In this document: piece by piece, positions 58,162-64,000 of the stretch | Layout of the letters: each line of letters begins with the position of its first letter | How positions within the stretch are numbered: the first letter of the stretch is position 1 | From: Poriferisodalis sp965262965 | Lineage (GTDB): Bacteria; Actinomycetota; Acidimicrobiia; Acidimicrobiales; Poriferisodalaceae | DNA: 64,000 bases | Assembly (NCBI RefSeq): GCF_965262965.1 | Contig: NZ_OZ253573.1 | Location: forward strand, 1,116,001-1,180,000 | Direction: 5' to 3' | Notes under the pieces: generated by a model | Databases searched by the model: none | What the model was told of the DNA's origin: nothing | The model's input: only the letters and a program-made list of their open reading frames with translations | Made by a program: the position numbers and the translations under genes

Positions 58162-59183
58162 GTTCCGCAGTACCCGGACCGACCATCCTGGACATGCCCG
58201 ACGGGCCGCTCAACGTGCTCGTCACCAAGACTCTGACCCTGCCCGACGTCAGCGAAGCCGACGAGGCCGCGATCCGTGCCGTAGCCGGGCCAGATGCCGT
58301 GGTCAACATCGTGGACCGGCCACGCGACGGCGTTCCGTTGGCGGCAGAGGCACAGGTGATTCTCGGCATCGTGCCCGAGTGGCTGTTCGATGCGGCGCCG
58401 AATCTGCGCTGGATCCATGCGACCGCATCAGGCGTCGACATGTTCATGTACCCGAAGTTCCTCGACAGCGCAGTCGTGCTCACCGGCGAGAAGGGCTTGG
58501 TCGGCAGCCACCTCGCAGATCACGCTTTCGGCCTTCTGCTGGCGCTGGTCAGGCGTATCGCAACGGCCGTGAAACTCGGTCCCGACGGATGGGACAACGA
58601 CCACCGGGAACGGATGCGCTACAGCGAACTGGAGCTCGAAGGCCTGACCATGGGCATCCTGGGATTCGGCGGCACGGGTCGGCATATCGCCCGCCGTGCC
58701 GTCGCCTTCGGCATGAACGTGCAGGCAATGGACCTGTATCCAGTCACGCCCGGCGAGGGCGTTGAGACCGTCGGCGGGCCTGAGTCGCTGCGCGACATCG
58801 TGGCCACGAGCGACGTGCTGGCGGTCGGCCTGCCCCTTACCGACGCGACCAGGACGATGTTCGACGACGACATGTTCGCCCTGATACCCGATGGGGCAAT
58901 CCTGCTGAACGTGACCCGCGGCGAGATCATCGACGGGCCGTCACTGGAGCGGGCGCTGGCCGAGAATCGGATCGGCGGTGCCGCGCTCGATGTTGCTCCG
59001 GTCGAGCCGCTGCCTGCCGACAGCCCGCTGTGGGGATTCGACAACTGCGTCATGACGCCGCACACGGCTGGCGCCAGCCAGCACCGCGCACGGCGAAACC
59101 TGGAGCGCTTCTGCCGCAATCTGACGGCGCTGCGCGAGGGTCGCCCGCTCGAAGGCGTCGTGGACAAACAGACGGGTTTCTGA
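58158..59183 (+). CDS. D-isomer-specific 2-hydroxyacid dehydrogenase
   Basis: A 341-residue NAD(P)-dependent dehydrogenase. The coenzyme loop is LGFGGTGRHIARRA. The catalytic Arg is in NVTRGEIIDG, the Glu in VAPVEPLP and the His in VMTPHTAGASQHR. It may reduce or oxidise a 2-keto or 2-hydroxy acid released by the overlapping hydratase gene. That pairing is inference from the 4-base overlap. Confidence 0.9.
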   Translation: MSSAVPGPTILDMPDGPLNVLVTKTLTLPDVSEADEAAIRAVAGPDAVVNIVDRPRDGVPLAAEAQVILGIVPEWLFDAAPNLRWIHATASGVDMFMYPKFLDSAVVLTGEKGLVGSHLADHAFGLLLALVRRIATAVKLGPDGWDNDHRERMRYSELELEGLTMGILGFGGTGRHIARRAVAFGMNVQAMDLYPVTPGEGVETVGGPESLRDIVATSDVLAVGLPLTDATRTMFDDDMFALIPDGAILLNVTRGEIIDGPSLERALAENRIGGAALDVAPVEPLPADSPLWGFDNCVMTPHTAGASQHRARRNLERFCRNLTALREGRPLEGVVDKQTGF

Positions 59184-59250
59184 AGCGGAATTCGGACGCC
59201 ATCGGGACTCCGAAACAGCCGCCAAGTATTCCGACACCGATCTGTCACAG

Positions 59251-59277
59251 AAAATCCGACCTATTTGGTCGGCTTTT
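59251..59277 (+). promoter_or_regulatory. Rrf2/IscR-like palindrome, or terminator, upstream of metY
   Basis: AATCCGACC-TATTT-GGTCGGCTTTT has the geometry GAC-C-5 bases-G-GTC of IscR-type sites of Rrf2 regulators (some, such as CymR, control sulfur amino acids). It also reads as a 6-bp hairpin followed by CTTTT, so it could end the dehydrogenase transcript. Its place 80 bases before metY fits either role. Confidence 0.5.
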
Positions 59278-59357
59278 ACCGCTACAGTGCTGCCGCTCGG
59301 CAATACCGTTGAGTAAGGCACAGCCCGCCTCATGGGGCGACAGAAACGGAGATCGCC

Positions 59358-60692
<1,335 letters not shown>

Positions 60693-60748
60693 CATCTCGG
60701 ATCTCCGGATCTGAGACAGACCCTGACGACGCAGACCTGCGCACTTCC

Positions 60749-60776
60749 GGGCGGTGGTCCTTTGGGATCACCGCCC
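60749..60776. terminator. Strong hairpin between metY and the CoA transferase
   Basis: GGGCGGTGGTC pairs with GATCACCGCCC over 11 positions (one G-U) with a 6-base loop. It lies in the convergent gap and should stop transcription from both sides, although it has no T-run. Confidence 0.6.
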
Positions 60777-60816
60777 GTAGGTGCGTTGTACCGGGCAACT
60801 GGCCCACGGATGCGAG

Positions 60817-62025
60817 CTAGCGCACAGCTCCGCTGTCTCGCAGGGCAGCGATCTCATCGGATCGCAGGCCGAACTGAGCCAAGATCTCGTCCGTGTGCTC
60901 GCCTTTGATCGGGCTGTGTCGGCGAATATCGCCCGGCACCCCGTCAATCTGGGTGGCATTGCGCACGATGCGAATGTCTCCTGCGGTCGGGTGATGCACC
61001 GGCGCGGCCATGGCGAGGTGCTGAACCTGCGGGTCGGCAAACGCCTCGGCAACAGTGTTGACGCGCCCGCACGGGATGCCCACGGCATTCAACCGCTCGA
61101 CCCACTCGTCGCAGGTGGCGCCAGCGAGCCGCTCGCCGATGATGGCGTTCAATTCAGCCCGGTTGGCCGAGCGCGACTTCGTCGACAAGAAGCGTTCGTC
61201 GTCGGGCAGATCCGGGCAACCGATCTCTGCGCAGAACGCCTGCCACAGGCGGCCTCCGGGCGCGGCGATGTTGATATACCCGTCGGCTGCGGAGTAGGTC
61301 CCCATCGGGATCATTGTGGGATGGTCGTTGCCAGCCTGTGGCGGGTCCTCCCCTGCCACAGTCCAGCGAGCGGCTTGGAAGTCGAGCATGCCAATCATCG
61401 ACTCGAGCAGCGATGTGTGCACCCAGCGGCCGAGGCCGGTGCGGGATCGCTCGATCAGCGCCACCAGCACGCCGATGGCCAACTGCAACCCGGCAGTCAC
61501 ATCGCTGATTGCCACACCGGCTCGCACTGGGCCGTGCCCCGGCAAGCCAGTGACCGCCATCATCCCGCCGAGGCCCTGAGCAATCTGGTCGACGCCGCCG
61601 CGAGTTGCGTAGGGACCCTCCTGACCGAAGCCGGAAATCGAGCCCATGACGAGTGCCGGGTTCAGCGAGTGCAGGGTCTCCCAATCGAAGCCCAGCCGGT
61701 ACTTGACCGTTGGTCGCAGGTTCTCGATCAGCACATCAGCCGATTTCACGAATCGGTGCAGGAGCTCACGGCCTGAGGGGTGCTTGAGGTCGATGACCAG
61801 AGAGCGTTTGTTTCGATGAATGTTGAGATGGTCGGGCGACGGCTCGCGGCTTTCCTCGAAGCTGCCGCCAGGTGCGTCGACCCGGATCACGTCGGCGCCC
61901 CAGTCCGCCAGCTGGCGCACAGCCGTGGGACCTGCGCGGGCAATGGTCAGGTCAAGCGCGACAAAGCTGGCGAGCGGGAGGGCCTGCTCGCCGGAAGCAG
62001 GGCCAGGTGCCGATACCTGGCTCAC
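60817..62025 (-). CDS. CaiB/BaiF (type III) CoA transferase
   Basis: A 402-residue family III CoA transferase. Its N-terminal block has FVALDLTIARAGPTAVRQLADWGADVIRVD, then LNIHRNKRSLVIDLKHPSGR, ADVLIENLRP and ISGFGQEGPYATRGGVDQIAQGLGGMMAVTG. GTG 62025, 4 bases after the amidohydrolase stop, is used instead of the long noise extension to 62298. It may activate acids released by the neighbouring amidohydrolase. Confidence 0.92.
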   Translation of the reverse strand: MSQVSAPGPASGEQALPLASFVALDLTIARAGPTAVRQLADWGADVIRVDAPGGSFEESREPSPDHLNIHRNKRSLVIDLKHPSGRELLHRFVKSADVLIENLRPTVKYRLGFDWETLHSLNPALVMGSISGFGQEGPYATRGGVDQIAQGLGGMMAVTGLPGHGPVRAGVAISDVTAGLQLAIGVLVALIERSRTGLGRWVHTSLLESMIGMLDFQAARWTVAGEDPPQAGNDHPTMIPMGTYSAADGYINIAAPGGRLWQAFCAEIGCPDLPDDERFLSTKSRSANRAELNAIIGERLAGATCDEWVERLNAVGIPCGRVNTVAEAFADPQVQHLAMAAPVHHPTAGDIRIVRNATQIDGVPGDIRRHSPIKGEHTDEILAQFGLRSDEIAALRDSGAVR

Positions 62026-62029
62026 AGCT

Positions 62030-63745
62030 TCAACTGTTCGCAGGTTCTGCTTGGGCGCCACGGACGAGCCGGCCGGGGCGCTCACCGGTGAACTCGCCGT
62101 CCGAAGACACTTCGACACCGGCCACCAAGGTGTGCCGGTAGCCGCTCGAACGCTGCACCAGCCGCTTGCCGCCAGTCGGCAAGTCATAGACGAGTTTCGG
62201 TCGATCCAAGCCGAGGGCATCGAAGTCGACGATGTTGATGTCCGCGCGGAAGCCCGGAGCCAGCAAGCCCCGGTCTGCCAAGCCATAGGCGAGCGCATTG
62301 CCCCGGGTCTGCTTGTGAACGAGGAATTCCAGCGGAAGCCCTTCGCCGCGCGTGCGGTCGCGCGCCCAATGCGTCAGCAAGTACGTCGGATACGACGCAT
62401 CGCAGATTGTGCCGACATGGGCTCCTGCGTCGCCGATCCCGCAGATCGTGTGCTGGTCGGCCAGCATTTCCCGAATCACATCGAGACTGCCGCCGGTGTA
62501 GTTCTCGAACGGGAACAGCAGCAGTCCCCCGCCATCGCCTTCTGACAGCAGATCCAGTGCCAGTTGCCACACGCTGACGCCGAGTTCGGCGGCGCGTGCG
62601 GCCACCGTGTCACGCGGGTCGGGCTCGTAGTCCGGCACCTTGCCCAGCTCGGATGCGCGAGTCAGTGCGTAGTCCATCCACTTGCTGAATGCGTCGGCTG
62701 GCCGGTCGTTGACCAGCGCAGATCGCAAGGCCTCGTCGTTGCGCAGCCTCCGGGCCCGCTCAAGCGTCGGCAGGTGCGCGATATCACGGTATGCACGATG
62801 GTTGCCGAACGGATTGACCGACACGTCGAGCCCGAGCAGAACGCTGATCGGTCGGCAGCCGACCTGCCCGTTGGCCGCTATTCCTGCCGCGTTTGCAGAT
62901 CGAATGTCCGCCAGCGTCTCGCGCCACAGTTCGGGCGAGCGATCGACTTGCAGAAGCAGCACCGACAGCGGCCGACGGGAGAGCTCCGCTGCCGCACGCA
63001 GGTGCGCGAATTCGCCTGGGCCGAAATCGGAGTTCACCTGGAGCACCCCAGCGCCGGCGGCGCGCATGCCACGGGCCACGGCCGCAAGCTCGGGATCACC
63101 GGCGGACAGCGACGGCGTGAGACGCCCGTCTGCCGTCTTGTGCTTGGTGGTGCGGCTGGTGGTGAATCCGAGCGCTCCCGCGTTGAGCGCCTCTGCAACC
63201 AGCGACTCGATGCGTTCCAACTCGTCAGGGCTCGGCACCTCAGCGTGGTCGGCGCCGCGCTCACCCATGACGAAGAAACGGAGCGCCCCGTGCGGCAGCT
63301 GACTGCCGATGTCCATGACCCGTGGCGTGCGCTCGAGCGTGTCGAGGTACTCCGGATAGCTGGTCCAGCAGAAGTCCATGCCCTCTGCCAGAACCGTGCC
63401 GGGGATGTCCTCGACGCCTTCCATCAGATTGATCAGGTAGTCCTCGGTGCCGGGCTGCACCGGAGCGAACCCGACGCCGCAATTACCAAAGACCGCCGTG
63501 GTTACTCCGTGCCACGACGACGGTGTCATCTCGGGATCCCAGGTGGCCTGGCCGTCGTAGTGCGTGTGAATGTCGACCCAGCCCGGGATTACCAGATGTC
63601 CGTCGGCATCGATCTCACGGCGGCCGCGACCAGTAACGCCCCCGACCTCGACCACGACACCGTCATTGATGGCCACATCCGCCATCCGCGGCGGGTCGCC
63701 GCTCCCGTCGACGACGCTCCCATTCCGAATCACCAAATCGGCCAT
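62030..63745 (-). CDS. N-acyl-D-amino-acid deacylase-like amidohydrolase
   Basis: A 571-residue metal-dependent amidohydrolase. It begins MADLVIRNGSVVDGSG, and the metal motif is VDIHTHYDGQATWDP. Also present are GVTTAVFGNCGVGFAPV, ICGIGDAGAHVG and a C-terminal beta part with LAPGFRADINIVDFD, the order of D-aminoacylases. TACTCT lies 6 bases before ATG 63745. The gene is coupled to the CoA transferase. Confidence 0.9.
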   Translation of the reverse strand: MADLVIRNGSVVDGSGDPPRMADVAINDGVVVEVGGVTGRGRREIDADGHLVIPGWVDIHTHYDGQATWDPEMTPSSWHGVTTAVFGNCGVGFAPVQPGTEDYLINLMEGVEDIPGTVLAEGMDFCWTSYPEYLDTLERTPRVMDIGSQLPHGALRFFVMGERGADHAEVPSPDELERIESLVAEALNAGALGFTTSRTTKHKTADGRLTPSLSAGDPELAAVARGMRAAGAGVLQVNSDFGPGEFAHLRAAAELSRRPLSVLLLQVDRSPELWRETLADIRSANAAGIAANGQVGCRPISVLLGLDVSVNPFGNHRAYRDIAHLPTLERARRLRNDEALRSALVNDRPADAFSKWMDYALTRASELGKVPDYEPDPRDTVAARAAELGVSVWQLALDLLSEGDGGGLLLFPFENYTGGSLDVIREMLADQHTICGIGDAGAHVGTICDASYPTYLLTHWARDRTRGEGLPLEFLVHKQTRGNALAYGLADRGLLAPGFRADINIVDFDALGLDRPKLVYDLPTGGKRLVQRSSGYRHTLVAGVEVSSDGEFTGERPGRLVRGAQAEPANS

Positions 63746-63751
63746 CAGGAC

Positions 63752-63757
63752 AGAGTA
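63752..63757 (-). promoter_or_regulatory. -10-like box (TACTCT) for the amidohydrolase
   Basis: TACTCT on the minus strand ends 6 bases before ATG 63745. It would start the amidohydrolase-CoA transferase unit without a leader. Confidence 0.4.
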
Positions 63758-63811
63758 CCTACGCGGGTGAAACGAAGCCGATGACGTGCTCGATTCGGGC
63801 ACGACGCAACT

Positions 63812-64000
63812 TCACCGGGCTGTGCGGCGGGCCATGACGACGAGGCTCTTTGCCATGATTTCCCAGTCGAGGACCGGCGACCAGTTGACGACGTACTGGA
63901 GGTCGTGCCCGAGCTTGTAGCCGGGATCGGTTTGATAGTGACCCTGAGTCTGCGCCAACCCTGTGATGCCGGGCGGGACATCGTGGCGGCGGCCGTATCC
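63812..64000 (-). CDS. Bacterial sugar transferase, C-terminal end (partial)
   Basis: The last 62 residues of a gene running off the right edge. RRHDVPPGITGLAQTQGHY, then KLGHDLQYVVNWSPVLDWEI and a short basic tail match the C-terminus of undecaprenyl-phosphate sugar phosphotransferases (WcaJ/PglC-like) that start exopolysaccharide or O-antigen repeat units. A surface-polysaccharide locus may continue beyond the window. Confidence 0.85.
   Translation of the reverse strand, partial: GYGRRHDVPPGITGLAQTQGHYQTDPGYKLGHDLQYVVNWSPVLDWEIMAKSLVVMARRTAR

Noticed and set aside
59184..59357. SAM riboswitch upstream of metY.
   Set aside because: The leader shows only one short palindrome and lacks the multi-helix core of known SAM riboswitches.
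62026..62298. N-terminal extension of the CoA transferase frame.
   Set aside because: It overlaps the amidohydrolase coding sequence and is Ser/Trp-rich noise. GTG 62025 gives the normal family length.

Overview
This is a high-GC, gene-dense actinobacterial chromosome segment. The best pointers are a mycothiol synthase (MshD), menaquinone genes (menA, menG), lipoprotein cytochrome c, many GTG starts and 1-4 base gene overlaps (ATGA, GTGA, TGATG), and many genes that seem to be transcribed without a leader from a TANNNT box 6-8 bases before the start codon. Abundant acyl-CoA dehydrogenases, CoA transferases and amide-hydrolysing enzymes suggest a heterotrophic actinobacterium. Placement near Acidimicrobiia is inference only.

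Layout. 0.2-1.0 kb: a PIN toxin with a putative antitoxin. 1.1-10.0 kb (minus strand): a tryptophan supercluster reading groES-like, trpEG fusion, ygfZ, ABM monooxygenase, trpC, trpF, trpB, trpA, HIT-like protein, cytochrome c, then fabZ. 10.0-12.2 kb: a hydrolase and an acyl-CoA synthetase. 12.3-17.6 kb (minus): histidine operon hisD-C-B-H-A-F. 17.7-21.5 kb: CitE-like lyase, nth, rlmN, mshD. 21.6-25.8 kb: menG, ybaK-type deacylase, menA, a frameshifted thioesterase, and an AhpD/carboxymuconolactone-decarboxylase-like gene with an in-frame TGA exactly at the second redox cysteine (C-x-x-U), a selenoprotein candidate. 25.8-29.8 kb: bacterial RNA-repair pair Pnkp and Hen1. 29.9-38.2 kb: alcohol dehydrogenase, DUF418 protein, metallo-hydrolase, molybdate transporter modABC, epimerase, Ala/Pro-rich protein. 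38.2-49.3 kb: dimethylformamidase-like large subunit, rhodanese, HyuA-like protein, amidase, Baeyer-Villiger monooxygenase, paired acyl-CoA dehydrogenases.

49.3-53.9 kb is a small accessory island: solo HicB-like gene, RAMA-domain fragment, decayed IS30 element with perfect 18-bp inverted ends, a RelE/ParE-like domain fused to a UvrD-type helicase, a DUF4143-type ATPase remnant, and a ribbon-helix-helix/PIN toxin-antitoxin pair. 54.0-63.8 kb returns to metabolism: enoyl-CoA hydratase, an internally shortened acyl-CoA dehydrogenase, TesB, an ArsI/CadI-like VOC protein, a large nested palindrome, a hydratase and D-hydroxyacid dehydrogenase, metY behind an Rrf2-like palindrome, CoA transferase and N-acyl-D-amino-acid deacylase-like amidohydrolase. 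The right edge cuts a bacterial sugar transferase.

The items most worth pursuing are the putative Sec-containing AhpD-like protein with a hairpin just after its UGA, and the RelE-helicase fusion in the accessory island. No tRNA, rRNA or CRISPR array was seen.
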